Source of the DNA: Alloacidobacterium sp035547425
GTDB taxonomy: Bacteria; Acidobacteriota; Terriglobia; Terriglobales; Acidobacteriaceae
DNA: 64,000 bases
NCBI GenBank assembly: GCA_035547425.1
Contig: DASZUU010000049.1
Span: 62,001 to 126,000, forward strand
Direction of reading: 5' to 3'
Shown: positions 50,055 through 58,523 of the stretch, piece after piece
Numbering within the stretch: position 1 is the stretch's first letter
How the letters are laid out: each line of letters begins with the position of its first letter
Notes under the pieces: model-generated
Seen by the model: only the letters and a program-made list of their open reading frames with translations
Database searches by the model: none
Told to the model about the DNA's origin: nothing
Position numbers and translations under genes: made by a program

Positions 50055-51360
50055 GCCTCGTCGGGTTATTGAGCTTCGCATCGGTCGCCCACAGTCCCGC
50101 GCTGGGCGTCGAAATGTAGAAGACCTCTTCACCGTCGGGCATAGTGTTCCATCCCTCTTTCATTACGGCAGGATCGTAACGGCGTTGCATCTCTTCTACA
50201 TCGGCGTACTGATAGCCCACCTGCTCAATCTCTTCCTTGCTGATCTTCGGCCCCGGCGCGTAGGTGATGGTAAACCGCCCTTCGCTGGAGCCGTGGATAA
50301 GATGCGCCACGCCATGAGGAATAGCCTGCATGTCCGCCTCTGTCTTATAGAGCGCGAGCGTGCGCGGTGTGCCTTTGTAACCGTATTTGCGAATGAGGTC
50401 ATCGACCTCGGGCTGCTCGCCGAAACGCTCCACGCCGGGAGCGATAATCAACAGCTCGCCTCCATCGGCGATGGCCATGCGCGTGCGATAGACAGCCTTG
50501 TTCGCCACCCAGGTCGCGCGAAATTCATCGGGCTGCATTACTGCCACTACCTTCTTTACCGGCTTATCGAAGACGGTAATGTTCTGTTCGCGCGAAAGCC
50601 GCGCCGCCTGCAGATATGTCTCGAGATCGTCGCCAATAAAAAGGCCGCTCGTCACCAGGCGATTCTCTTCATCGCGCCGCATCACGATTTGCAGGTAGAC
50701 ATCGGGCAGATGACTCAGCATCTCGCCTTCTGCGTGGTTAAAGCATGCGCGCAGGGGCGTCACCAGGCAGCCGAGGTTATTCTCAATGCCGTAAACCGCA
50801 GCTGCAATGTGCGAGGCGCAGATCGTATCCTTGCCGCCCAGGCCGATGAAGTAATTTTTATTGTGATTCGCAAAGCCCAGCACTTCATGCGGAACAACGT
50901 GGCCGAGGTTCACAATCAGATCCCATGGTTCATCGATCAGCGTCGAGTTCAAATCAACTGGAATCTCCCAATCCGCTACGCCGCCTGTCGTCTCTTCCAC
51001 CAGCGAAGCCGGAATCGCGCCCACATGCGAGACGCCGTTGCGCCAGTCGTGCGGCAGGATAATCTCGTTCGGAATCGAGCCGAACATCCATTTGTTTTCC
51101 GCCTCAGTGTGCGGAATATGCTGGCCCAGCGTCGGGATCACGCGAACATGCGCCTTCGGATTGCGGCGCATGACTTCCTGGTACACCCATTCGGTAATTT
51201 TGCCGACCCCGGAATGCGCGCGTGTAAGATCGGGCGGCAGCAGCAGGACACGATCAAGCTTAGGCGCAATACGCCTCTGCGCCTCATCCACCAGGCGAAT
51301 TGCCGCCTGTCGAATCTGCTCCTCGGGAATGGAATCGGCTTGAACGGTGAACCACGGCAT
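50035..51360 (-). CDS. LarA-family (DUF2088) protein, lactate racemase-like
   Basis: About 441 residues from the ATG at 51360, which has a perfect GGAGG 5 nt upstream; the frame extends to 51468 but that part lacks support. LLLPPDLTRAHSG, IPTLGQHIPHTEAEN (His), NLGHVVPHEVLGFANHNKNYFIGLGGKD (His and the Lys-bearing GGK loop) and IIAPGVERFGEQPEVDDLIR follow the LarA pattern. LarA racemises lactate with a nickel-pincer nucleotide made by LarB, LarC and LarE. None of these lies in the window, and many LarA homologues use other 2-hydroxy acids, so the substrate is open. Confidence 0.82.
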   Translation of the reverse strand: MPWFTVQADSIPEEQIRQAAIRLVDEAQRRIAPKLDRVLLLPPDLTRAHSGVGKITEWVYQEVMRRNPKAHVRVIPTLGQHIPHTEAENKWMFGSIPNEIILPHDWRNGVSHVGAIPASLVEETTGGVADWEIPVDLNSTLIDEPWDLIVNLGHVVPHEVLGFANHNKNYFIGLGGKDTICASHIAAAVYGIENNLGCLVTPLRACFNHAEGEMLSHLPDVYLQIVMRRDEENRLVTSGLFIGDDLETYLQAARLSREQNITVFDKPVKKVVAVMQPDEFRATWVANKAVYRTRMAIADGGELLIIAPGVERFGEQPEVDDLIRKYGYKGTPRTLALYKTEADMQAIPHGVAHLIHGSSEGRFTITYAPGPKISKEEIEQVGYQYADVEEMQRRYDPAVMKEGWNTMPDGEEVFYISTPSAGLWATDAKLNNPTRRELVEA

Positions 51361-51626
51361 GCGAACCTCCTTACAGGTAAGAGACTGGTTACAGTGTATC
51401 GATTGATTACGGCGTTGGGATAGACAACCGGCCCACGGTTCAAATAGTTGGCGAACAGGCTCCGCCATGTCTCATCAGGCGAGACATGGCGGCCAGCTTG
51501 TTCAGGGCAGTTACTTCAATGATCGATTTACTGTTCGACAGCACTATGCAAATAAAATTCCTCTACTTCTGCACCTCCGTGATGAGGCGAAGCGTCTAAC
51601 TAGATCAGAGAAGCGAGGATAGAGTT

Positions 51627-52610
51627 GTGAAGCTGATTGCAATCGAAGAGCATTTCCTCACTGCCGAAATCCGTGCCGCGTGGGCATCGTCTGCCATCGG
51701 GCAGGAGGGCACCGACGTATTCGACCGCGGAGAGGTCGAGGCGCGGCTCGATGATCTGGGGCAAGGGCGGATTGCGCTCATGGATGAAAGCGGCGTGGAG
51801 GTACAGGTCCTTTCCGTGACCACGCCGGCCCTGCACAACCTCGAGCCGGAAGAGAGCGTAGCCCTGGCACAGCGTACGAATGATCTGATTGCGGCAACCA
51901 TCGCAAACAGCCCTGCACGTTTCCAGGGCTTCGCCACGCTGCCGACCGCTTCACCTGCCGATGCCGCGCTGGAGCTTGAGCGAAGCGTCCGGCAGCTAGG
52001 GTTGGCAGGGACGATGCTCTGCGGTCGTACGCGCAACAGGAACCTCGATCACCCCGACTTCCTGCCCATCTTCGATGCCGCCGCAAAGCTGCATGTTCCG
52101 GTCTTCATACATCCTCAAATTCCGCAGCGTGCCGTCAGGGATGTCTACTACTCCGGCTTTGGCGACCAGGTAGACACAGCCTTTGCCACATTCGCTTTAG
52201 GATGGCATTACGAAGCCGGCATCCAGTTCATACGATTGATGCTGGCAGGCGTCTTCGATAAATATCCTGACCTGCAGATCATCCTCGGGCATTGGGGCGA
52301 GGTTGTGCTCTTCTATCTGGAACGCCTGAAGTCGCTCGCATATGTTGCCAAGCTCCAGCGGCCCGTTATCGATTACATCCGCCGGAATCTCTACGTCACT
52401 CCAAGCGGAATGTGGAGCCAGTCATACCTGCAACGCACGCTAGAGATCGTTGGGCCGGAGCGCATTCTCTTCTCCACCGATTATCCCTATCAGTATCGGC
52501 CCGGCGGCGGAGCTCCGGCCTTCATGAACGAAGCAGCACTCTCGCTTCAGGAGAAGGAGCTGTTCGCTCACGGCAATTGGGAGCGATTGATGCAGCAGGT
52601 GTCGCGCTAG
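51627..52610 (+). CDS. Amidohydrolase-family decarboxylase (ACMSD-like)
   Basis: 327 residues, start GTG at 51627 with GAGGA upstream. It begins MKLIAIEEHFLTAE, the EEH start of the AMD2/ACMSD group of metal-dependent amidohydrolases, continues with VFIHPQIPQRAVRD, the His of the LGHWGEVVLFYLERL loop and FSTDYPYQYRPGG (the Asp). This is the pattern of aromatic 2,3-dihydroxybenzoate/gamma-resorcylate decarboxylases. The substrate is unknown. The stop shares a CTAG with the stop of the convergent gene. Confidence 0.88.
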   Translation: MKLIAIEEHFLTAEIRAAWASSAIGQEGTDVFDRGEVEARLDDLGQGRIALMDESGVEVQVLSVTTPALHNLEPEESVALAQRTNDLIAATIANSPARFQGFATLPTASPADAALELERSVRQLGLAGTMLCGRTRNRNLDHPDFLPIFDAAAKLHVPVFIHPQIPQRAVRDVYYSGFGDQVDTAFATFALGWHYEAGIQFIRLMLAGVFDKYPDLQIILGHWGEVVLFYLERLKSLAYVAKLQRPVIDYIRRNLYVTPSGMWSQSYLQRTLEIVGPERILFSTDYPYQYRPGGGAPAFMNEAALSLQEKELFAHGNWERLMQQVSR

Positions 52611-53710
52611 AAGCGGTGAAGCGCCTCAGCCGCCAGCATACGGGTGAGCTCGTCGGCGGGCATCGTGTTGGTCAGCCTCGCTGCCTGGCCAGCCCACAGC
52701 TGCATGTAATCGAGCGAGCCGCTCTTCTCGGATGCAGCTCGCAAAGGCGCGACCAGCGTCGCGGCATAGGGAAAAGCCAGCGCCGCCTCTGACATCGCTC
52801 CAGCTTCAGCAAGGTAATGATTCAGCACGCCTCTCGCGGGACGTCCACTGAAGAGATTCGTCACCACCGTCGCGGTATCATCTGCCTGTTCCAGCGCTCG
52901 CCGATACAGCGGAGAGATCTTCGCCTCAGGGCAGCGCAGATACGCCGTGCCCATCTGCACGCCGGACGCTCCGAGCGCAAAGGCAGCAACAATCCCTCTC
53001 GCATCGGCAATGCCTCCAGCGGCAATCACAGGAATCGAAACAGCGTCCACGACCTGGGGCAGCAATGCGAATAAACCGGTCTGCGTGGCAACATTCGTTT
53101 CAAGAAACATAGCGCGGTGACCGCCTGCCTCGAAGCCCTGCGCGATCGCCGCATCGCATCCGTGATCCTCAAGCCACTTTGCTTCTTTCACACTCGTTGC
53201 CGACGCCAGAATTTTGATTCCTCGCTGCTTCAGCCGACTCATCAGGCTCGAAGAGGGAAGTCCGAAGTGAAAGCTGACCACCTCGGGAACGATCTCATCC
53301 ACCACGTCGCATATCGCTTCATCGAATGGCAATCGCAGGCGGCTCTCGGGCACCGCCTCAATGTCGAGCCCCAGCCGCTCATAATGCGATCGCAGGAAAT
53401 TCTTCCATCGCTCTTTCGCAGACGCCTCGGGAGACTCCATCGCGTGGCAAAAAAAGTTGAGATTGAAGGGACGCGGCATATCCTGCCGCAGCGCACGAAC
53501 AGCCTCGCGTATTCCATCCGCACTCAGCAGTGCGCACGCCAATGATCCGAGCGCGCCCGTAGACGATACGCTTCGCGCCAGCGCAACAGAATCCGATCCC
53601 GCCATCGGCGCCTGGATAATCGAAATCTCAAGCTGCAGCAGCTCCAGCAGACGTCGATTCGACCATGCTCCCATAAAAATATTGTCAAACATTTTGCAGG
53701 CCAATGCCAT
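52607..53710 (-). CDS. Nitronate monooxygenase-like flavoprotein
   Basis: About 367 residues from the ATG at 53710 (GGGGA upstream; an overlapping GTG is at 53713). EISIIQAPMAGSDSVALARSVSSTGALGSLACALL is the FMN-binding start, VSFHFGLPSSSLMSRLK and AQGFEAGGHRAMF hold the catalytic His, and IPVIAAGGIADARGIVAAFALGASGVQMGTAYL the phosphate-binding part of the 2-nitropropane dioxygenase/NMO family. It oxidises nitronates or related compounds with FMN. It is convergent with the decarboxylase and divergent from DUF1080. Confidence 0.9.
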   Translation of the reverse strand: MALACKMFDNIFMGAWSNRRLLELLQLEISIIQAPMAGSDSVALARSVSSTGALGSLACALLSADGIREAVRALRQDMPRPFNLNFFCHAMESPEASAKERWKNFLRSHYERLGLDIEAVPESRLRLPFDEAICDVVDEIVPEVVSFHFGLPSSSLMSRLKQRGIKILASATSVKEAKWLEDHGCDAAIAQGFEAGGHRAMFLETNVATQTGLFALLPQVVDAVSIPVIAAGGIADARGIVAAFALGASGVQMGTAYLRCPEAKISPLYRRALEQADDTATVVTNLFSGRPARGVLNHYLAEAGAMSEAALAFPYAATLVAPLRAASEKSGSLDYMQLWAGQAARLTNTMPADELTRMLAAEALHRF

Positions 53711-53752
53711 CACGTCCCCGGGAAAGGAACATGCGCGTTACACTCAGAACGA

Positions 53753-54700
53753 ATGAAAATGAAGATTTTGTTTGCCTCTATCCTGGCGACTGTGCTCGCC
53801 TCGACCGCCGTTGCTCAGGATGTCAAAGAGTTTCTCGGTCGTTGGGACATGACCGTTACCCCCGCCACCGGCGAGCCGTATCCGCAGTGGATGGAGCTTA
53901 CCGATAGCGGCGGCAAAATTGAAGGCCGCATTCAGCCGCGCGGCGGCGCATGGCATCCCATCGTCGGCGCTCACATGGAATCGGGCAAGTTGATCGTGGA
54001 CGCAGGTTCAGAAATCAGCTGGGAGCTCACATCTCCCAGCGCAGACAAGCTGACCGGCGTCGAGAAGCATGGCGACACCAACGGTCCTACGCTTGCCGGC
54101 GTAAAGGCGCCTTCACTCGACCGGCCCATGCCGAAGAAGTGGACCAAGCCCCGGCCTCTGTTCGACGGCAAGGACCTGAACGGCTGGGAGCCGATCGGAC
54201 ACGTCGAAAACAACAAATGGGTAGCGCGCAATGGCGAGCTGGTGAATGACAACCCCGAAGTGCCCGGCCAAAAAATGCGCCCTGCCGCCAACATCAAGAC
54301 CACGGAAAAGTTCCAGGATTTCAAGCTGCATATCGAAGTCAACTGCCCCGAAGGCGGCAACAGCGGCATCTATCTGCGCGGACGCTATGAGGTCCAGGTA
54401 GGCACTGAAGGCGGCAAGCTCCCGTCGCATGAAATGGGAGCAATCTACAGCTGGTATCCGCCGCCCGCAGGCGCGCAAAATAATCTCGGCCAGTGGACGA
54501 GCTTCGACATCACCCTGGTCGGCAGGCATGTAACCGTTCTTCGCGACGGCAAGATGTATCACGACAACGTCGAGCTTCCCGGCCCCACCGGAGGCGCTCT
54601 CGACAGCAATGAGGCCGAGCCGGGACCGTTCTACCTGCAGGGCGATCACCACGGCGTCATCGCGTACCGCAACATCACCATCTCTGTTCCAAAAAAGTGA
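53753..54700 (+). CDS. Exported DUF1080 protein (3-keto-disaccharide hydrolase domain)
   Basis: 315 residues. Signal peptide MKMKILFASILATVLASTAVAQ, an N-terminal beta domain of about 110 residues (FLGRWDMTVTPATG, IEGRIQPRGGAWHPI), then DUF1080: RPLFDGKDLNGWEPIG, FKLHIEVNCPEGGNSGIYLRGRYEVQV, FDITLVGRHVTVLRDGKMYHDN and GPFYLQGDHHGVIAYRNITI. The concanavalin-like fold binds glycans; some members hydrolyse 3-keto-glycosides. It stands alone. Confidence 0.88.
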   Translation: MKMKILFASILATVLASTAVAQDVKEFLGRWDMTVTPATGEPYPQWMELTDSGGKIEGRIQPRGGAWHPIVGAHMESGKLIVDAGSEISWELTSPSADKLTGVEKHGDTNGPTLAGVKAPSLDRPMPKKWTKPRPLFDGKDLNGWEPIGHVENNKWVARNGELVNDNPEVPGQKMRPAANIKTTEKFQDFKLHIEVNCPEGGNSGIYLRGRYEVQVGTEGGKLPSHEMGAIYSWYPPPAGAQNNLGQWTSFDITLVGRHVTVLRDGKMYHDNVELPGPTGGALDSNEAEPGPFYLQGDHHGVIAYRNITISVPKK

Positions 54701-54787
54701 GGTTCTGTCGGGCAGCGCGGTATGCTGTCACCATATTTCCGGAGAGCGCAACCGCTCTCCGGCGCAGACTAGAGGATAAGCGGATCG

Positions 54788-55357
54788 ATGCAAGTTCCTT
54801 ACGCAAAGAAATGGCAGAAGGAAACAGAGAAGCTGCGAAAAATTGCGCTCGACTGTTACCTGACCGAAGAGCTCAAGTGGAGCAAGCCCTGCTTCACCTT
54901 CCAGAAGAAAAATGTCGCCATCATCATTCCACTCAAGGAGTCGTGCGCCTTTGCATTCTTCAAGGGCGCGCTGCTCAAGGACCCCGAAAAGATTCTCGAG
55001 CGCGCCGGAGAGCACACGCAGGCGGGGCGATGGATCAAGTTCACCTCGGTCAAAGAGATCACCGCCGTGCAATCTGTCCTGAAAAGCTATCTCTACGAAG
55101 CCATCGAGCTCGAAGAATCCGGCAAAAAGGTCGAGCGCAAAAATCCATCCGAGTACGCCGTTCCTGAGGAGCTGCAGGCCCTGCTGAATAACAACGCAAC
55201 CTGGAAGGCGGCCTTTGAAGCGCTTACCCCCGGGCGCAGGAAATCCTATATCTTCCACATCGCGAGCGCGAAACAGGCAAAAACCAGAGCAACGCGAGCA
55301 GAAAAATGTATCCCCTTGATCCTGAGCGGACGTGGATTCAATGAACTACCGAGATGA
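54788..55357 (+). CDS. YdeI/OmpD-associated family protein (DUF1801-like)
   Basis: 189 residues. YAKKWQKETEKLRKIALDCYLTEELKWSKPCFTFQKKNVAIIIPLK is the DUF1801/YdhG-like module, and VPEELQALLNNNATWKAAFEALTPGRRKSYIFHIASAKQAKTRATR the OmdA-type C-terminal segment. Function is unknown; relatives are linked to stress responses. The C-terminus (CIPLILSGRGFNELPR) diverges from the family end. It is convergent with doxX. Confidence 0.8.
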   Translation: MQVPYAKKWQKETEKLRKIALDCYLTEELKWSKPCFTFQKKNVAIIIPLKESCAFAFFKGALLKDPEKILERAGEHTQAGRWIKFTSVKEITAVQSVLKSYLYEAIELEESGKKVERKNPSEYAVPEELQALLNNNATWKAAFEALTPGRRKSYIFHIASAKQAKTRATRAEKCIPLILSGRGFNELPR

Positions 55358-55374
55358 AGCTCTGACCGAGAGAG

Positions 55375-55866
55375 TTATTTAGACAGGTCTGCGGATTCTG
55401 TTGTGAGATGTCGCGTGCGCTCCATAGGAGAATGGCGCACTCCCGAAGACAGCCGGATTGCGGAGGCCTGCGGCCTTTCCAGGCGTCTCCACAATACATA
55501 CGAACATGTTCCCAGCAAGAGCGTGATCGTTGAGGGCACAAACGCCACATGCAGGTCATGAATGGAAGCGTGCGCGATCCAAGCCGACAAAAGATTGAAC
55601 GCAAACCCGGCATAAGCCCACTCTTTCAGACGCGCGGGTACAGCCGGAACCAGCAGCGCCAATACGCCCAACACCTTCGCTATCGAAAGCTCGAGACGGA
55701 ATGACGCCGCAGGAAAACCCAGCCGTGCAAACGACTCCGCCGCCTGCGGAGCGAACCACTCCCAATATGCAGTGAAGATCAGCTCCGCGCAGAACAACGC
55801 TGTCACTATCCAGAACGCGATTATCACAGTCTTTGGCTTCGTCATCGGATCATGGTCAGTCTTCAT
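55375..55866 (-). CDS. DoxX-family membrane protein
   Basis: 163 residues with four hydrophobic segments (VIIAFWIVTALFCAELIF, ELSIAKVLGVLALLVPAV, EWAYAGFAFNLLSAWIAH, VPSTITLLLGTCSYVLW), the DoxX/DoxD four-helix pattern. Members are linked to thiosulfate oxidation or redox stress. The gene has its own promoter fully covered by a palindrome just upstream (55871-55902), and a start codon immediately next to the predicted transcription start. It lies downstream of an AraC regulator gene in the same direction. Confidence 0.85.
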   Translation of the reverse strand: MKTDHDPMTKPKTVIIAFWIVTALFCAELIFTAYWEWFAPQAAESFARLGFPAASFRLELSIAKVLGVLALLVPAVPARLKEWAYAGFAFNLLSAWIAHASIHDLHVAFVPSTITLLLGTCSYVLWRRLERPQASAIRLSSGVRHSPMERTRHLTTESADLSK

Positions 55867-55870
55867 AGCG

Positions 55871-55902
55871 AAACCATAACCATACGGTTATGGTTTGTCA
55901 AG
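55871..55902 (-). promoter_or_regulatory. doxX promoter covered by a perfect 11-bp palindrome
   Basis: Minus-strand TTGACA (55896-55901) and TATGGT (55873-55878) are 17 bp apart. The dyad AAACCATAACC (55871-55881) - ATAC - GGTTATGGTTT (55886-55896) spans the spacer and the -10 box, the layout of a TetR-type operator. The -10 ends 6 nt before the doxX ATG, so the transcript would be leaderless. Confidence 0.7.
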
Positions 55903-55907
55903 AATTT

Positions 55908-56882
55908 TTAAAGCGGCATCCGCGTTTTGAGATCACCAGGATTGAATCCGACAACTCGCTTGAACGCTTTGCTGAAGGCAGCGTCGGACTCGTAACCGAC
56001 CAGCCGGGCAACATCGATAAGCTTCCTGTCGCGCTGCTGGAGCAGTCGCATCGCCTTCTGCATCCGCCACTCGGTTACATATTCCAGCGGTGTTTGTCCA
56101 AGCAGCTCTTTAAAACGTGCTGCGAATGCGGAGCGAGACATGCCCGCTGCCGCGGCCAGGGATTCCACCGTCCAGGGTGTGTTCACGCTGTCGTGAACGG
56201 CGCTCAGCGCAGCGCCCACTTGAGGATCGAAGATGGCGCGAAGCCATCCGTTACTGCGTTCAGGCTTCGAAGCGATATGCGCCCGGAGCACTTGGATAAA
56301 CAGAACCTCAGCCAGCCGGGTCGCCACGACTTCCGATCCCGGCGTCTGTTCTGCCATTTCTAAGGCCAGCGCCTGCATGGTGGTGTGGAGCGCAAGTGTG
56401 TGGGCCTGGTCGGCCTTAATCAGAATGAAGGGCGGCAATAGCTGTGTGATGGGCTTCAGGCTGGCTTGATCGAAACTCACGGACCCGCAGACGATGGTCG
56501 TTGGCGCGCCTCCGCCTCCGTAATGAGCGACATTGCTGTGTGCTTTAGCAGCAATCTCGCGGAAGGTTGACCTTGGACGTGTTCGCGGGCTATCGCGCAT
56601 GATGATCGAAGTGCCGCGGGCCAGCAAAATGCAATCGCCGCCGGTGAGGGGAATCGGCTCCGGAATGCCTTCGACATTGAGCCAGCAGTTGCCGCGCGAG
56701 AGCATGGCGAAGTGCGCCAGATCAGTGGGTGAAATTCTTTTGCCGGAAGGTGTGACTTTTTCTTCTGACTGCCCCTCGCCGATCAAGCCCCACGGCGCTG
56801 TGGCTTCGAGCCTGTGCTGGCCGAAAGCGGTCACATGCATCGTTCGGAAGATATCTGTTATCGGGTCCAATAAAACCTCCAT
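55908..56882 (-). CDS. AraC family transcriptional regulator with N-terminal cupin domain
   Basis: About 324 residues from the ATG at 56882; the frame opens at a TTG (56900). The N-terminal 190 residues are an AraC-type cupin (cupin_6: SRGNCWLNVEGIPEPIPLTGGDCILLARGT). The C-terminal 100 residues hold two helix-turn-helix units (WTVESLAAAAGMSRSAFAARFKELLG, ALLQQ..DVARLVGYESDAAFSKAFKRVVG). It is divergent from the SDR gene 112 bp away, a common regulator/target arrangement. Confidence 0.92.
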   Translation of the reverse strand: MEVLLDPITDIFRTMHVTAFGQHRLEATAPWGLIGEGQSEEKVTPSGKRISPTDLAHFAMLSRGNCWLNVEGIPEPIPLTGGDCILLARGTSIIMRDSPRTRPRSTFREIAAKAHSNVAHYGGGGAPTTIVCGSVSFDQASLKPITQLLPPFILIKADQAHTLALHTTMQALALEMAEQTPGSEVVATRLAEVLFIQVLRAHIASKPERSNGWLRAIFDPQVGAALSAVHDSVNTPWTVESLAAAAGMSRSAFAARFKELLGQTPLEYVTEWRMQKAMRLLQQRDRKLIDVARLVGYESDAAFSKAFKRVVGFNPGDLKTRMPL

Positions 56883-56954
56883 TTTTGGACGAACGGGCAA
56901 AAAAATATGGACTCAGAAGCAGTTCTCGTCCACGCCGAAAGAAATCTATTCCTC

Positions 56955-56970
56955 TGTAGTGAATACTACA
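56955..56970. promoter_or_regulatory. Perfect palindrome in the AraC-SDR divergent region
   Basis: TGTAGT (56955-56960), GAAT, ACTACA (56965-56970): a perfect 6-bp dyad in AT-rich sequence, 24 bp upstream of the SDR start codon. It may be an operator for SDR transcription. AraC proteins usually bind direct repeats, so a dimeric regulator (for example HxlR-type) may act here as well. Confidence 0.45.
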
Positions 56971-56994
56971 CACATCTATCAAAAGGGAGTAACT

Positions 56995-57729
56995 ATGGGA
57001 AAGCTGCAGGGCAAGGTCGCAGTCGTCACGGGTGGGTCGAGCGGTATGGCGCTGGCAAGCGCCAGCTTGTTTGTGGAAGAAGGCGCCTACGTTTTTATCA
57101 CGGGCCGAAGGCAGGAGCAGCTCGATGAGGCCGTCAAACTGATTGGCCGGAACGTGACCGGCGTGCGCGGTGACGCGTCAAACCTCGACGACCTCGACCG
57201 CCTGTTCGATACCGTCAAGAGGGAAAAGGGCAAGATCGACGTCCTGTACGCGAGCGCCGGCTGGGGCGAGGCCGCGCCGCTGGGCGAGATTACCGAAAAG
57301 CATTTCGATGCGATCTTCGGCCTGAATGCGCGCGGCACGCTGTTTACGGTTCAGAAGGCATTGCCGCTGTTCAATGATGGCGGCTCGATCTTCATGACCG
57401 GCTCCGTTGCTTCGATCAAAGGCTTTCCCGGTTACAGCGTCTATGCGGCGAGCAAGGCAGCGCTCCACGCCTTCGCGCGCGGGTGGCTCAACGAGCTGAA
57501 GGGCAGAAATATCCGAGTGAACGTCCTGCATCCGGGGCCGATTGCCACGCCCATGCAGGACCAGGTTCTTACCCCGGAGGCGAAGCAGATGTTTGAATCC
57601 CTGATCCCGCGAGGAACGATGGGTCGGCCTGAAGAGATCGCGACAGCCGCGCTGTTTCTCGCTTCAGACGATTCAAGCTTCGTGAATGGTATGGAGTTCA
57701 ATGTCGACGGCGGCTTCTCGGCTATCTGA
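56995..57729 (+). CDS. Short-chain dehydrogenase/reductase
   Basis: 244 residues from the ATG at 56995, which has GGGAGT 5 nt upstream; the open frame runs back to 56533, opposite the AraC gene. KVAVVTGGSSGMALASASLF is the glycine-rich NAD(P) site, LYASAGWGEAAPLG the NAG-like motif, VASIKGFPGYSVYAASKAAL the Ser-Tyr-Lys catalytic set and VNVLHPGPIATPM the C-terminal loop. Classical SDR of the FabG-like type; substrate unknown. AraC-adjacent. Confidence 0.93.
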   Translation: MGKLQGKVAVVTGGSSGMALASASLFVEEGAYVFITGRRQEQLDEAVKLIGRNVTGVRGDASNLDDLDRLFDTVKREKGKIDVLYASAGWGEAAPLGEITEKHFDAIFGLNARGTLFTVQKALPLFNDGGSIFMTGSVASIKGFPGYSVYAASKAALHAFARGWLNELKGRNIRVNVLHPGPIATPMQDQVLTPEAKQMFESLIPRGTMGRPEEIATAALFLASDDSSFVNGMEFNVDGGFSAI

Positions 57730-57743
57730 TATCGACGGTTCTT

Positions 57744-57771
57744 GGTGAGCGCATGATGCAATGTGCTCACC
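57744..57771. terminator. Inverted repeat after SDR gene, possible terminator
   Basis: GGTGAGCGCAT (57744-57754) pairs with ATGTGCTCACC (57761-57771) over 11 bp with one mismatch around a 6-nt loop. It lies 14 bp after the SDR stop and between two convergent genes. No T-tract is seen. Confidence 0.4.
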
Positions 57772-57805
57772 GAAAGCCGATAAGTGGGCTCATGCGAAGA
57801 AATCT

Positions 57806-58087
57806 TCAAATCTTCGACCAGCGATCCGCGTGCCTCCGCACCCACCAGCACGGATCATCCCCGGCCCAGGGAAAAATGGACCGCACACAATCCACAGGCT
57901 GCGTGCCCATGTAGTCCAGTTCATCCCGTCCGTTTTTCAAGGGAACCGAAGAGAACTGTTTTACGGGAACGCTGTCAAAAGCCGTCCCGTGCGCGGCCCG
58001 ATAGCGGTACGCCAGCCAGTCGCAGGCAAAAGCCACCACTACCAGCAATAGAGCCCCGGCCAGAATACGTTGAAGAATCAGTCGCAT
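57806..58087 (-). CDS. Small membrane-anchored protein of unknown function
   Basis: About 93 residues from the second ATG (58087; the first is at 58093). One N-terminal hydrophobic helix (LILQRILAGALLLVVVAFACDWLAYRYR), then a soluble tail with a DELDYMGTQPVDCVRSIFPW segment and CWWVRRHADRW. The tail with paired Cys and Trp looks conserved rather than random. No family was recognised. Confidence 0.55.
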   Translation of the reverse strand: MRLILQRILAGALLLVVVAFACDWLAYRYRAAHGTAFDSVPVKQFSSVPLKNGRDELDYMGTQPVDCVRSIFPWAGDDPCWWVRRHADRWSKI

Positions 58088-58140
58088 CGCCAAACATCAT
58101 AATCCGTCCCTTGCATCGAAAGAAAAACAGGAGTGCATTC

Positions 58141-58395
58141 ATGGCGAATAAGGCAGCGCTGTTGAAGCTCGCCGCTCTGGCGAACCCCGTTCTGACAAAG
58201 GACTACATCCTCGAGCTGGGCGGTGTATGGCTCGAAGGCACCATCATCGCAAACGAGCTTACGAAAAAGAACCTGCACGAGGGCCTGCCCGCAGGACTGG
58301 AAAATCCCTATGTATTCATCCCTTTTTCGCAAATTGAATGGCTGATAACGCCGGAAAGAATCTCTAGGAAAACTTCCAGAGACGATGAAGAGTGA
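58141..58395 (+). CDS. Small conserved protein of unknown function
   Basis: 84 residues. AGGAG lies 8 nt upstream of the ATG. The sequence (LLKLAALANPVLTKDYILEL, EGTIIANELTKKNLHEGLPAG, YVFIPFSQIEWLI) looks like a folded alpha/beta protein; the longer open frame to 57784 is rejected because it lacks a start signal. No family was recognised. It is divergent from the small membrane protein gene. Confidence 0.6.
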   Translation: MANKAALLKLAALANPVLTKDYILELGGVWLEGTIIANELTKKNLHEGLPAGLENPYVFIPFSQIEWLITPERISRKTSRDDEE

Positions 58396-58523
58396 AATTT
58401 GCTGTCAAGTCCCTGAAGCATGAGCAAATGGATGAAGTGATAGAAATCAAACAGATTATTTGCCGATGGGAGTTGGCATAGTATTTCCCCCGAAATTGAT
58501 ATCCTGAATATAGAGAGAAATTC

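Noticed and set aside
49969..51423. 484-codon frame opposite the LarA-like gene
   Set aside because: Arg/Leu/Ile-rich mirror of LarA, no family resemblance.
56533..56994. N-terminal extension of the SDR (154 codons)
   Set aside because: The segment is antisense to the AraC gene and the ATG at 56995 has a proper ribosome-binding site and the normal SDR start.
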